DNA of 64,000 bases, from assembly GCA_963594675.1 (NCBI GenBank), contig CAVBGA010000187.1:1-64000 (forward strand), given 5' to 3'. The position numbers and the translations under genes are program-made. This stretch comes from Ruminococcus_G sp963594675 (GTDB lineage: Bacteria > Bacillota > Clostridia > Lachnospirales > Lachnospiraceae). Shown piece after piece: positions 34,256-43,997 of this stretch; position 1 is the stretch's first letter, and each line of letters opens with the position of its first letter. A model generated the notes under the pieces. That model made no database searches and had not been told where the DNA came from. It saw nothing but the letters and a program-made list of their open reading frames with translations.

Positions 34256-35170
34256 ATGGATTTGAAACAGCTAGAATATTTTGTAACCTGTGCAAAGCTT
34301 TCTTCGCTGACAAAAGCGGCGGATGCCTTATACACCACCCAGCCCCATGTCAGTATGGTAATCCGATCCTTGGAAAAAGAATTAAATATGTCTCTTTTTA
34401 AGAGACAATCAAAAGGTGTTGTTCTGACAGATGAAGGTATGCAGATTTATGGATATGCGGAAAAAACCTTGAAAGATGCAGATATGGTGCGGCAGGCCAG
34501 TCGGGAAAAAGGCGGCAGTTGGCTTCGCATTGCCTCCAATCCCAGCAGCTATATGGCTTCAGTTTTAGCCAATTATTATGGGCGCCTTCAGGAGAAGGGA
34601 ATCACCCTTTGCTTCACAGAATGCGGAATCGAGGAAATGCTGGATCGTATGGCTACAGAACAGTACGATCTGGGATTTGTCTTTGCTCCTATGGATCGAA
34701 AATATGCCTTGGATCTAATGGCAAGAAAACGCCGTCTGGAATATGTAGAACTTTTCCGTTCCGGGCTGGTGGTACATGCAGGAGAAAAACATCCCTGCTT
34801 TCATCGCAACTCCATTCGGCCATCAGAACTGGCGGATTTTTCTTATATTCAGGCGGATGATGATTATTTTACAGTTCAGGAATGGCTGGGAGAACATAAA
34901 AAAAATGATCCGGATTCTTATCGGTTGACTCGTGTTATTTCCACAAATAGTGATCATATGATGATCCGGATGCTGCAGCAGGGAACGGTCTGTAATCTGG
35001 GAAGCTACTGGATTCGGGAGAAATTTAAGGAATATAATTTCCGCATGATCCCTGTGGAAGGATATGAAGACAGGATCTCTTTCGGATATCTGAAGGCGGA
35101 GAATGAGCCTTTGAGGGACGCTGCCTGGGAGTTTATGGAGTATCTTCAGGATGAGATATTGAGTAGGTAG
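34256..35170 (+). CDS. LysR family transcriptional regulator
   Basis: This 304-residue regulator has an N-terminal LysR helix-turn-helix (LTKAADALYTTQPHVSMVIR) and an effector-binding domain. GGAAAGGGG precedes the ATG. A MATE gene follows on the same strand after 79 bases, so the pair may be one operon or regulator and target. Effector unknown. Confidence 0.9.
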   Translation: MDLKQLEYFVTCAKLSSLTKAADALYTTQPHVSMVIRSLEKELNMSLFKRQSKGVVLTDEGMQIYGYAEKTLKDADMVRQASREKGGSWLRIASNPSSYMASVLANYYGRLQEKGITLCFTECGIEEMLDRMATEQYDLGFVFAPMDRKYALDLMARKRRLEYVELFRSGLVVHAGEKHPCFHRNSIRPSELADFSYIQADDDYFTVQEWLGEHKKNDPDSYRLTRVISTNSDHMMIRMLQQGTVCNLGSYWIREKFKEYNFRMIPVEGYEDRISFGYLKAENEPLRDAAWEFMEYLQDEILSR

Positions 35171-35249
35171 AATAGCGTTCTTTTTAGGGGCGTTTAATCG
35201 GATGTTATTTAAGTAACAAATTCTAATCACGGTAATGAAAGGTAAAAAA

Positions 35250-36608
35250 ATGACATTCTTTTCGAAGAATCACACATTCTACAAGCGTTTATTCACCATA
35301 TTGCTGACAGTATCCTTGCAAAATATTGTCGCTTACAGCGTCAATATGGCGGATAATCTGATGCTGGGCAGTTATTCCCAGGTGACTCTTTCCGGAGCAG
35401 CAACGGTAAATCAGATATTTTTTATCATTCAGCAGCTTTCGGTTGCCATCTGTGATGCGGTGGTCATAATCGGATCTCAGTATTGGGGAAAAAGAAATGT
35501 AGCGTCCTTGCGGAAGGTTGGGGGCTGTGGACTGAAGCTGTCTATTGGAGGCGGAATTCTTACCTGGTTGATTTGTTTTATGTTTCCGGGGCAGTTGATT
35601 GCTTTATTTACTCCGGATGAGGCGATTGCCTCCGAGGGCATGGCCTATATGTCCTTGATTAAATATACTTTTATCTTGTTTTTGATTACACAGACCATCC
35701 TTGCTACGTTGCGCTGCGCGGATACGGTGCGTATTGCTTTTATCGTATCCTGTATTTCTCTTTTGATAAATGTGGGAGCGAACTATTGTCTGATCTTTGG
35801 TAAGTTCGGGGCACCGGAGTTAGGTATTCGAGGGGCTGCCATAGGTACTTTAATTGCCAGAATCGTAGAGCTTCTTACTGTTCTTTTTTATGCCATAAAG
35901 ATAGATCGCAAGATACAGATTTTTCGTGGTAATCCATTTAAAAAAGATAAGAACATCAGTCATGATTTTTATGTTTTGGCAAGCCGGGTTCTTATGCAGG
36001 ATCTTTTGTGGGCTCTTTCTATTCCTCTGCAGAGTGCGATTCTGGGACATTTAAGTTCGGATGCCATTGCAGCTAATTCCATTGCTACGACCTTTTATCA
36101 ATATTTGAAGGTGATTGTTCGTGCCATGGCGTCGGCTTCTACAGTAATGATTGGAACGGCTATTGGTCGAGGCAATATGGGAGAGGTAAAAGCGGAAGCC
36201 CGCACCTTGAGTTTATTAGATTTGTTACTGGGCCTCGTGTTAGGATTGGCTCTGTATTTGCTGCACAAGCCTTTGCTTAGTCTTTATTCTTTGACAGATT
36301 CGGCATATGTTATGGCAGATCAGCTTTTGATTCTTATGGCGGTTCTTATGGTCTTTATGAGCTATATGATGCCGGTAATGAATGGAATTCTTCGAGGTGG
36401 CGGAGATGCAAATTTTACCCTTTTGTTAAATATGATCAGTACTTGGGCTGTGGTGGTTCCCCTGTCCTTCATCAGTGCTTTTGTGTGGAAACTTCCCGTA
36501 GTTTGGGTGGTGTTCTTTTCCCAGTGTGACCAGATTTATAAGGCACCTATTGTATTTTGGCGTTTTTGCGGTTATAAATGGATGAAGCAGTTGACCAGAG
36601 ATAATTAA
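35250..36608 (+). CDS. MATE family efflux transporter (3 of 6)
   Basis: About 452 residues, 12 membrane segments, MATE type (LQNIVAYSVNMADNLMLGSY near residue 22, ANYCLIFGKFGAPELGIRGA near 180). The ATG at 35235 has no ribosome binding site; AAAGGT before the ATG at 35250 makes that the better start. It follows a LysR gene. The terminator downstream is strong. Confidence 0.9.
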   Translation: MTFFSKNHTFYKRLFTILLTVSLQNIVAYSVNMADNLMLGSYSQVTLSGAATVNQIFFIIQQLSVAICDAVVIIGSQYWGKRNVASLRKVGGCGLKLSIGGGILTWLICFMFPGQLIALFTPDEAIASEGMAYMSLIKYTFILFLITQTILATLRCADTVRIAFIVSCISLLINVGANYCLIFGKFGAPELGIRGAAIGTLIARIVELLTVLFYAIKIDRKIQIFRGNPFKKDKNISHDFYVLASRVLMQDLLWALSIPLQSAILGHLSSDAIAANSIATTFYQYLKVIVRAMASASTVMIGTAIGRGNMGEVKAEARTLSLLDLLLGLVLGLALYLLHKPLLSLYSLTDSAYVMADQLLILMAVLMVFMSYMMPVMNGILRGGGDANFTLLLNMISTWAVVVPLSFISAFVWKLPVVWVVFFSQCDQIYKAPIVFWRFCGYKWMKQLTRDN

Positions 36609-36621
36609 AAGAAAAAAATAT

Positions 36622-36675
36622 AAAAAAGAAGTGCTACAGTAAGAAAGATGATTCCTACGGCGGCACTTCTTTTTT
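36622..36675. terminator. Bidirectional terminator between MATE and SPFH genes
   Basis: A-run plus GAAGTGC pairs with GCACTTC plus T-run (36622-36634 with 36663-36675). It serves the plus-strand MATE gene and possibly the minus-strand SPFH gene. Confidence 0.8.
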
Positions 36676-36705
36676 AGGTTCTGCAGTTAAAATATAGGCA
36701 GATAC

Positions 36706-37731
36706 TTAGTTGTCAAATGTATGAACCGATTCGTTATTAGCTTCTGTTGTCTGCCATGCATTGATCGTTTCTGCGCTGCTTTCCGAGCTAAGGCAGGGGT
36801 CCTCTTTTAATGATTTAACAGGTTTGGGACTTTTATCAATTTCGCTAGCGTCGCCGATGCCCAAGGCTTCTCCAATGGCACCTACGGAAGATAGGGTGTT
36901 TGCCAGATCAGAGGGAAGAAAAATCTTGGTAGCTCTTCCATCTGCTACGTCCTTCAATGCCTCGATACTCTTTAAACGAAGGATATTTTCTGATGGGGCT
37001 GCCTCGGTAAGCATGCGAAGACCCTCTGCTTCTGCCTTATATACCAGCTCAATAGATTTGGCACGTCCTTCGGCAAGGGCGATTTGAGCTTCCTTCTCTG
37101 CCTCAGCAGCAAGAATTTTCGCCTTTTTATCACCTTCAGCACGTGCTTCTACAGATTCCTGATGGGCATGGGCTTCCAGGACTGTCTGTCTTCTTTCACG
37201 TTCTGCCTTCATCTGTTTTAACATGGTTTGTTCTACCTCATCGGGAGGAAGAATATTTTTTAATTCTACACGAGTGACCTTGATGCCCCAAGGATCAGTA
37301 GCTTCATCCAGAACATGTTCCATTTTTTTGTTAATGGTATCTCTTCCCGTCAGAGTCTGGTCCAGTTCCATCTCTCCGATAATATTACGAAGGGTGGTTG
37401 CGGCCAGATTTTGCAGACCCATAATGGGATTCTCCACACCGTAGGTGTATTTCTGGGGATCAAATACCCGACAGAAAACTACGGAATCTACCTGCATGGT
37501 TACATTATCTTTGGTGATAACAGGCTGCGGAGGGAAATCCAATACCTGCTCTTTGAGAGATACAACGCTTGCAATTCGCTCAAGGAAGGGAATCTTAACA
37601 TGAAGACCAGCCTCCCAGGTGGTTTTGTACCTTCCCAGGGATTCGATGACGTAAGTCTTTCCCTGTGGAACGATTCGTACATTTTTTAAGACAACTGCAA
37701 TGATTAAAATAAGTAAAATAAGTAGTGCCAT
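36706..37731 (-). CDS. SPFH/Band 7 (stomatin-like, QmcA type) membrane protein
   Basis: This 341-residue protein has one N-terminal membrane segment (MALLILLILIIAVVL), a Band 7 domain (VRIVPQGKTYVIESLGRY to about 170) and a long alanine- and glutamate-rich coiled coil (about 175-235). Stomatin-type proteins form membrane microdomains and scaffold proteases or other membrane proteins. Usual companions such as NfeD were not seen next to it. It is a single gene. Confidence 0.92.
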   Translation of the reverse strand: MALLILLILIIAVVLKNVRIVPQGKTYVIESLGRYKTTWEAGLHVKIPFLERIASVVSLKEQVLDFPPQPVITKDNVTMQVDSVVFCRVFDPQKYTYGVENPIMGLQNLAATTLRNIIGEMELDQTLTGRDTINKKMEHVLDEATDPWGIKVTRVELKNILPPDEVEQTMLKQMKAERERRQTVLEAHAHQESVEARAEGDKKAKILAAEAEKEAQIALAEGRAKSIELVYKAEAEGLRMLTEAAPSENILRLKSIEALKDVADGRATKIFLPSDLANTLSSVGAIGEALGIGDASEIDKSPKPVKSLKEDPCLSSESSAETINAWQTTEANNESVHTFDN

Positions 37732-37823
37732 AAATTGCCTCCTTCCAAGGATGAAATATTCACCTTGATTTTATCATAGGCATACATGTATTGTGAATGT
37801 TTACTATGTGAAAGAAAGAAGAA

Positions 37824-38579
37824 TTATTTGAAAAATTTCAGCAGTTCCCAGCGAGCGGAAATACCAAGCTTGCGATAAATATGCTGCATGTGTTTTTTTA
37901 AGGTAGAGACAGTGATTTTGAGATCTTCAGCAATGGCGGTCTCTGCTTTTCCTGTCAAAAGATATACAAGTATCTCATGTTCCCGGCTGGTGAGACCATA
38001 TTGTTCTGTTAAATTTCCCACAACACTATCATTAACAGAAGATGTTTTGTCTGTGTCTGGAAGAAGAATGCGATAAAAAAGGCGATTTAAGTGATAACCG
38101 ATCATACGCATAAAATAGGTTTCGTCATCAGTAAAGGCCCCATCCTGGCGGGTGCGGTATAAGGTCAGGACGCCTAAAAACTTATTATTGTAGGTGATAT
38201 TAAGCTGCAGGGAATCATAGATATTATAGTGACTGTAACATTCCAGATAGATAGGAGTGTTTAGGCGTTTATGATCCGGGAGCATCTTACTTTCACAGAT
38301 TAAGGTAGAGTATCCGCTGTCTATGGTCCATAGGGAGTGATCTTTTTGAGAAATCTGAATGTACTTCTCCTCGGCACTTTTAAATTCTTTAGGATCGCAG
38401 ACCGGATCTGTGAACTTAGGCTGCACGGGATCCAGATTAGAGAGAAGGACGCTGCCATAGGAGTAGGGAATCAAAGAGCGCAGATGACGCAGGAGATTCT
38501 GGCGGATAAAGAGAAGGTTGTCCGTCTCATAAAGCTGATAGATGAGGTTGTTAAGCATCATAATGTCGTTTCTTTCCAT
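37824..38579 (-). CDS. GAF-like plus LuxR-type helix-turn-helix regulator
   Basis: This 251-residue regulator has an N-terminal GAF-like sensor (about 15-165) and a C-terminal LuxR helix-turn-helix (LTSREHEILVYLLTGKAETA to LLKFFK). It is divergent from putrescine aminotransferase, and three direct repeats with a 21-bp period lie between them. It is therefore the likely activator of the putrescine cluster, perhaps responding to a polyamine or product. AGGAAGGG precedes the ATG. Confidence 0.85.
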   Translation of the reverse strand: MERNDIMMLNNLIYQLYETDNLLFIRQNLLRHLRSLIPYSYGSVLLSNLDPVQPKFTDPVCDPKEFKSAEEKYIQISQKDHSLWTIDSGYSTLICESKMLPDHKRLNTPIYLECYSHYNIYDSLQLNITYNNKFLGVLTLYRTRQDGAFTDDETYFMRMIGYHLNRLFYRILLPDTDKTSSVNDSVVGNLTEQYGLTSREHEILVYLLTGKAETAIAEDLKITVSTLKKHMQHIYRKLGISARWELLKFFK

Positions 38580-38625
38580 AAAAGTCCCTTCCTGTTAGTT
38601 AGTCTTTACTATATAGTACTCCTAA

Positions 38626-38695
38626 AAGAGTATTTTATCAACTGCAAAGAGTATTTTGTAAGTGAAAAAGAGTAGACTTTTACGGAAGATACAAT
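38626..38695 (+). promoter_or_regulatory. Three 21-bp-spaced direct repeats and patA promoter
   Basis: AAGAGTATTTT at 38626 and 38647 and AAGAGTAGACT at 38668 are exactly 21 bp apart, on one face of the helix. TACAAT at 38690-38695 is a likely -10 box, and the third repeat lies where a -35 box would be. This suits activation by the divergent LuxR-type protein. Confidence 0.55.
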
Positions 38696-38890
38696 AAAAT
38701 AAGTATTTGCAGATGAAAGAAAGCTTGTTACTATACAGCTAACAGTTAAAGAAATTTTGACAGAACATTGCTAGGAGACAAATGATTATTTCAAGTGAAG
38801 ACCATCAGGTGAAATACAAAGGTGTATGAATTTAGATTTAAGTTCATGCATTTTTTTTACGCGAAATAACCAGAAAGAGAGGTAATTATT

Positions 38891-40258
38891 ATGGCAGACA
38901 GCAAAAAAGTAATCAGTGATCTTGATCGAGTAATCGGACTTATTAAGACCGATACCAAGGATATTTCAGCAGAAGAGAAAAAGAAAATGGTTGCTGAGAC
39001 CCTGGATCATTTTGACAATTTTGTAAGTCCAGGCTGGCTTAAATATCGTAAATCTGTTTCTTCTGACTCAGAAGGAGGAGCGGTTCTTGAGTGGCAGGAT
39101 GAGGGTGCTTACTGCTATGGCCTGAACGGTGAGAAATTCATCGACTGTCTTGGTGGTTTCGGAATTTATACTTGTGGACATCGTAATCCGGAGATTTTGG
39201 ATGTAGTAAAGGCACAGCTTGATCATCAGGCTCTTCATTCACAGGAACTTTTGGATCCTCTTCGTGGATATCTTGCAAAAGCTCTGGCAGATATTACACC
39301 GGGTGATCTGCAATATTGCTTCTTTACCAATGGTGGTGCTGAGGCAGTTGAGATGGCACTTAAGCTTGCTCGTATTGCAACTGGCGGACGTTGGTATATT
39401 TCTACCGTAGGTGCCTTCCACGGCAAATCTATGGGTGCTATTTCCATGGGTGGTAAATCTACCTATCGTGTGCCCTACACACCTATGGTACAGCAGGTAC
39501 AGCACGTAGAATATGGTAATGCTGAGGATATGCGCAAGGCCATCAGAAATCTGACTGCTGTAGGTGAGAAGGTGGCAGCAGTGATTCTTGAGCCAATTCA
39601 GGGTGAAGCTGGTGTTATCATTCCTCCTAAGGGATATCTGAAAGAGGTAAGAGAAATCTGTGATGAGTATGGTGTGGCTCTTATTTTTGATGAGATTCAG
39701 ACAGGTATGGGTCGTACCGGCACAATGTGGAGATGTGAGGCAGAAGGTGTTACTCCGGATATCATGACCTATGGTAAAGCTTTTGGTGGCGGTATTCTTC
39801 CTATTACAGGTATCATTTGTAAGCCTTCCATGTGGGTAGATCAGCTGGTTGAGAATCCATGGCTTCTTGGATCTCCTACTTTTGGAGGAAACCCACTTTG
39901 CTGTGCAGCAGCCATTGCCACCATCAAATATATGCTGGAGAATGACATTCCTGGCGTTTGCAAGGCAAAAGGAGAAGTTCTTAAGGCTGGCTTGGATTCT
40001 CTTGCAGCTAAGTATCCGGAAATCATTCAGGAGGTTCGTGGTACCGGACTTATGCTGGCTGTAGAATTCCATACATGTGATCTTGGATATGAAACATCCA
40101 AGGGACTGTTTGCAAGACGTGTCATGACAGCTGGTACATTGGTTAATGCAAAGACCATTCGTTTTGAGCCGACAGCTGTTATTTCAGAGCAGGATATCAA
40201 GGATGTAATTTCTAGATTTGATGAGGCTCTGGCAGATGTCAAGGCAACATTAAAATAA
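38891..40258 (+). CDS. patA: Putrescine aminotransferase
   Basis: This 455-residue class III PLP aminotransferase closely resembles E. coli PatA (YgjG), which turns putrescine and 2-oxoglutarate into 4-aminobutanal and glutamate. FTNGGAEAVEMALKLAR near residue 145, LIFDEIQTGMGRTG near 262 and the PLP lysine motif MTYGKAFGGGI near 297 are in place, as is the N-terminal extension of this subgroup. An aldehyde dehydrogenase for the next step lies downstream. GAGAGG precedes the ATG. Confidence 0.9.
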   Translation: MADSKKVISDLDRVIGLIKTDTKDISAEEKKKMVAETLDHFDNFVSPGWLKYRKSVSSDSEGGAVLEWQDEGAYCYGLNGEKFIDCLGGFGIYTCGHRNPEILDVVKAQLDHQALHSQELLDPLRGYLAKALADITPGDLQYCFFTNGGAEAVEMALKLARIATGGRWYISTVGAFHGKSMGAISMGGKSTYRVPYTPMVQQVQHVEYGNAEDMRKAIRNLTAVGEKVAAVILEPIQGEAGVIIPPKGYLKEVREICDEYGVALIFDEIQTGMGRTGTMWRCEAEGVTPDIMTYGKAFGGGILPITGIICKPSMWVDQLVENPWLLGSPTFGGNPLCCAAAIATIKYMLENDIPGVCKAKGEVLKAGLDSLAAKYPEIIQEVRGTGLMLAVEFHTCDLGYETSKGLFARRVMTAGTLVNAKTIRFEPTAVISEQDIKDVISRFDEALADVKATLK

Positions 40259-40329
40259 AAAAAGATATAACTGTGAATACATAGGGAGATAAGACAGTTA
40301 CAAATAACAGCATAGATATTATATGCAAA

Positions 40330-40368
40330 GAGGCATACTCCATAAAATGGGGTGTGCCTCATTTTTTT
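40330..40368 (+). terminator. Terminator between patA and the NhaC-type gene
   Basis: A 12-pair stem with G-U pairs (40330-40341 with 40349-40360) followed by seven T. The next gene starts only 20 bases later, so it may act as partial attenuation inside the operon. Confidence 0.8.
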
Positions 40369-40388
40369 AGAAAAAGCGAGGGTAAGAT

Positions 40389-41741
40389 ATGAATCTTGGG
40401 CTTGTAGCGATACTTATCACACTGTTCATTATTGTAGGTGCAGTTGTTACAAGAAGATGTGTAGAGTGCATGATTGCCGGTTCTATGGTAGCAGCAATAT
40501 TTTTATTTGGTAGTGGCTTTATGTCAGGCTGGAGTCAGGCCTTACAGGATCAGTTGGCGGATAATGTATGGGTGATGCTGGTGTGTCTCCTGTTTGGTGG
40601 CTTGATCAGTCTTTTGACAGATTCCAAAGGTAGTTTTGGCTTTGCAAAATATATTTCAAGGATATGCAATAGCCAGAAAAAAACCATGATGACGACTTTT
40701 ATCATGGGAATATTGATCTTTGTGGATGACTATCTGAATGTATTGTCTATCGGAGCTTGTATGAAGAAGATTAGCGATAAACAGAAGCTTCCCAGAGAGA
40801 CTTTGGCGTATTTGTTGGATTCCACAGGGGCTCCTGTATGTGTGCTGCTTCCTTTTTCTACATGGGCTGTTTTTTATGCCAGTCTTTTTTATGAGCAGGA
40901 CAGTGTGAAGGCTTTGGGAGTAGCATCTGCCATGCAGGCTTATATGAAGGCAATTCCCTTCCTTTTTTATCCTATCATTACCTTGATTATTGTATTTCTC
41001 TTTGTTATGGGTTGGATACCTAAACTAGGTCCAATGAAAAAGGCCTTTCAGCGTGTGGAAGAGACAGGAAAAGTATATTCCGATGCCAGCCGTAAATACA
41101 ATCACGATGATCCTGCCATGGATGAAGATGGAAATATCTGGTATTTTCTTATTCCCATGGGGGTTTTGGTGGGAATTACAGTGGCAACCAGCGATATTTT
41201 AAATGCAGTTGTTTGGGCGCTGATTGTATGCTTTGTTATGTATGTGCCAAGGAAAATACTTTCTGTGGATGAATTTCTAAGCAGTATGATACGAGGATTC
41301 GGGGACATGCTTCCCACTCTGACGATGCTTCTTGTTACCTTTGTTCTCAAGGATCTGTCGGGACAGATGGGAATGACAGAGTACATTATTCAGATAGCGG
41401 AGCCCTTTCTTTTTGCGGCAGTATTTCCGGCGATGGTCTTTATCTTAGGCGCTGTGCTTGCCTTTACCACAGGATCTGACTGGGGCATGAGTTCTGTAAT
41501 CACACCTATCGTATTTCCCTTAGGGGCGGCATTGGGAGCCAATCCGGTTCTTATTATGGCGGCAGTTATTTCCGGTGGTACTTTTGGCAGTCATGCCTGC
41601 TTTTATGCAGATGCCACTTTGCTGGCCTCTCAATCCGCAGGAGTTGATAATATGGAGCATGCCTTGACACAGATTCCCTATGTCATTATAGCCAGTGTAC
41701 TATCTATTATATGTTTCTTTATTGCCGGATTTGTCTTATAG
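40389..41741 (+). CDS. NhaC-family Na+/H+ antiporter or amine/acid exchanger
   Basis: This 450-residue membrane protein has about 11-12 segments of the NhaC type (MGILIFVDDYLNVLSIGACM near residue 105, DSTGAPVCVLLPFSTWAVF near 145, FTTGSDWGMSSVI near 360). Family members exchange sodium for protons or couple malate and lactate. Its place between putrescine aminotransferase and aldehyde dehydrogenase suggests uptake of putrescine or export of a product such as GABA. That role is inference. Confidence 0.88.
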   Translation: MNLGLVAILITLFIIVGAVVTRRCVECMIAGSMVAAIFLFGSGFMSGWSQALQDQLADNVWVMLVCLLFGGLISLLTDSKGSFGFAKYISRICNSQKKTMMTTFIMGILIFVDDYLNVLSIGACMKKISDKQKLPRETLAYLLDSTGAPVCVLLPFSTWAVFYASLFYEQDSVKALGVASAMQAYMKAIPFLFYPIITLIIVFLFVMGWIPKLGPMKKAFQRVEETGKVYSDASRKYNHDDPAMDEDGNIWYFLIPMGVLVGITVATSDILNAVVWALIVCFVMYVPRKILSVDEFLSSMIRGFGDMLPTLTMLLVTFVLKDLSGQMGMTEYIIQIAEPFLFAAVFPAMVFILGAVLAFTTGSDWGMSSVITPIVFPLGAALGANPVLIMAAVISGGTFGSHACFYADATLLASQSAGVDNMEHALTQIPYVIIASVLSIICFFIAGFVL

Positions 41742-41770
41742 AGTAGGTGCAAACAGGAGGAAATTTTTAT

Positions 41771-42394
41771 ATGAGAAAGAAGCATTACGTAGTAACAATC
41801 ACAAGACAGTTTGGCAGCTTGGGCCGTCCGATTGCGAAAAAAATGAGTGAACTTTTAGGTGTTGAATTTTATGACAGGGATATTGTGGACCAGGCAGCAC
41901 AAAAACTAAGACTTCCTGTATCCCTTGTTAATCAGGAGGAAGAGAAGGCTGCGAAACAGACAGTTAATCCCTTTTCTCGCATGATGTTTCCTTTGGGAAA
42001 GGGCACCAATACCACCCAGGACGATATTTTTGAAGCGCAGAAAAATATTATTGAATTTTTAGCAGAGAAGGATAGCTGTATTATCGTTGGCCGATGTGCA
42101 GATTTTATCCTGAGCGAGATGGAAAACAGCATTCATATATATATTTATGCATCTTATGAAGCCAGATTGGAGCATTGTATTCAGGATTTAGGCTTGGATG
42201 AGAGCGAGGCTCGAAAAATGATCAAATCTGTGGATGAGGCTAGGGATTCCTATCATATGCAATATGCAGGATATAAACCGGACGATAAGCGCTACAAGCA
42301 AATATTGGTAGATAGCAGCCTCTTTGGTGTAGATGGAACGGCAGAATTCCTGGCGGAAGCAGTGAAAAGAAAATTTAAGGAACTGGAACTATAG
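41771..42394 (+). CDS. Cytidylate kinase-like protein
   Basis: About 207 residues of the cytidylate-kinase-like family: P-loop region ITRQFGSLGRPIAKKMSELL near residue 10, FYDRDIV near 36 and CIIVGRCADFIL near 103. The P-loop lacks a standard GxxGxGKS, as is usual in this family. An in-frame GTG exists at 41747, but CAGGAGG points to the ATG at 41771. The role in a putrescine operon is unclear; it may be a nucleotide-binding regulator and not a metabolic CMP kinase. Confidence 0.85.
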   Translation: MRKKHYVVTITRQFGSLGRPIAKKMSELLGVEFYDRDIVDQAAQKLRLPVSLVNQEEEKAAKQTVNPFSRMMFPLGKGTNTTQDDIFEAQKNIIEFLAEKDSCIIVGRCADFILSEMENSIHIYIYASYEARLEHCIQDLGLDESEARKMIKSVDEARDSYHMQYAGYKPDDKRYKQILVDSSLFGVDGTAEFLAEAVKRKFKELEL

Positions 42395-42423
42395 AAAAAG
42401 CTTGAAGAAAGGACATGTGTCAT

Positions 42424-43905
42424 ATGGAAATTCAAAAATTATACATTGATGGTGAATGGGTAGAAGGCAGTGAAGGTAAGACTTTTCAATCCATTAATCC
42501 TGCCACAGGAGAGGTTTTGGCAGAAGTTGCTGAAGCATCGATAGAGGATGCCAGACGTGCTATTGCAGCGGCTAAGAAATCCTTTTACGAAACTAGAGAA
42601 TGGAGAGACATGGATTCCCAGGCAAGAGGTGACATTATTCTTAAAATCGCTGATGCCATTGAAGCCAGAAGCGAAGAACTGGCTCGCTTGGATTGTATGG
42701 ATATGGGAAAACCTCTTAGAGAAGCGGAAGCGGATGTAGATGATGCTGTACATTGTTTCAGATACTATGCAAGTTTGATTAAAACGCCCCATGGAGGCTG
42801 TTATGATGTTAACACCGGTTTTGGTGAAATGCACAGCTACACAGTTCATGAGCCGGTAGGTGTTTGTGCGGAGATTACACCTTGGAATTATCCTCTCCTT
42901 ATGGGGGTATGGAAGCTGGCTCCATCTATAGCAGCAGGAAATAGTGTGGTTTTTAAGCCGGCAACAGTTTGTGTTCTTTCCTGCATTAAATTATTCGAAA
43001 TTTTTGAGGAGTGTGGACTTCCTAAGGGAGTTGTCAATCTGGTTATGGGTCCCGGCTCCAGTATTGGAAATGAGCTGGCTGGCAACAAGGACGTAGATAT
43101 GGTTACCTTTACCGGCAGTACAGAAGTAGGACAAAGCATTATGCGTCAGGCAGCCAATAATGTGAAAAAGGTTGGTTTGGAATTGGGAGGAAAATCTCCT
43201 AATGTGATATTTGCAGATGCAGATTTGGATGGTGCGGTAGAATGGGCCATGATTGGTATTTTCCTCAATCAGGGAGAAGTATGCTCTGCCGGAAGTCGTA
43301 TCATTATTGAAGAAAGCATTAAGGATGAGTTTGTCCGTCGCCTAGTAAAAAAAGCAAATGCTGTCACCATAGGCAATCCTATGGACAATCCGGATATGGG
43401 TGCTATGGTTTCAGAATCTCATATGAACAAAGTGCTTGCTTACATCGAAAAAGGTAAGGCAGAGGGAGCAAAACTTATGTGCGGTGGTGAGCGCTATACA
43501 GAAGGGGAATGTGCGAAAGGCTGTTTTATTCGCCCTACCGTCTTTGACGAATGTACAGATGATATGACAATCGTTAAAGAAGAAATCTTTGGACCGGTGG
43601 TTACGGTACAGACCTTCAAAACAGAGCAGGAAGCGATAGATATGGCCAATAATACGCCTTATGGATTGGCAGGCGCTGTCTTTACCTCTGATATTTCCAG
43701 AGCCATGCATGTGATCAAGGAAATTCGTGCAGGTATTACCTGGATCAACTGTTACAATCCTACCTTCAATGAAGCTCCCTGGGGAGGCTATAAGATGAGT
43801 GGCATCGGCAGAGAGCTGGGTGTTCATGGCCTGGAGGAATATCAGGAAATCAAGCAGATAAATATTAATATGCATCCAGGAATTGTGGGATGGTATGAGC
43901 ATTAG
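42424..43905 (+). CDS. Aldehyde dehydrogenase (4-aminobutanal/betaine-aldehyde type)
   Basis: About 493 residues of NAD(P)-dependent aldehyde dehydrogenase. The catalytic Glu is in LELGGKSPNVIF near residue 255 and the catalytic Cys in NQGEVCSAGSR near 285; cofactor-binding ITPWNYPL lies near 155. Next to patA it probably oxidises 4-aminobutanal to GABA, completing putrescine degradation. Two start codons exist (42415, 42424); AAAGGA spacing favours 42424. Substrate inferred from context. Confidence 0.92.
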   Translation: MEIQKLYIDGEWVEGSEGKTFQSINPATGEVLAEVAEASIEDARRAIAAAKKSFYETREWRDMDSQARGDIILKIADAIEARSEELARLDCMDMGKPLREAEADVDDAVHCFRYYASLIKTPHGGCYDVNTGFGEMHSYTVHEPVGVCAEITPWNYPLLMGVWKLAPSIAAGNSVVFKPATVCVLSCIKLFEIFEECGLPKGVVNLVMGPGSSIGNELAGNKDVDMVTFTGSTEVGQSIMRQAANNVKKVGLELGGKSPNVIFADADLDGAVEWAMIGIFLNQGEVCSAGSRIIIEESIKDEFVRRLVKKANAVTIGNPMDNPDMGAMVSESHMNKVLAYIEKGKAEGAKLMCGGERYTEGECAKGCFIRPTVFDECTDDMTIVKEEIFGPVVTVQTFKTEQEAIDMANNTPYGLAGAVFTSDISRAMHVIKEIRAGITWINCYNPTFNEAPWGGYKMSGIGRELGVHGLEEYQEIKQININMHPGIVGWYEH

Positions 43906-43961
43906 CAAAAACTGCGTAGCTGCGATTTTGTGAATTAGTTACCTATATAATTATCATAATG

Positions 43962-43997
43962 AAAATAGCGCCTCTTTTAGTTAAGAAGCGCTATTTT
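43962..43997. terminator. Terminator overlapping the MATE 3' end
   Basis: AAAATAGCGC pairs with GCGCTATTTT (43962-43971 with 43988-43997), with flanking T-run on the plus strand and A-run before it. It serves the aldehyde dehydrogenase operon and overlaps the last codons of the convergent MATE gene. Confidence 0.8.

Noticed and set aside
39239..40072. Minus-strand open frame of 277 codons
   Set aside because: Shadow of patA on the opposite strand with no recognisable product.
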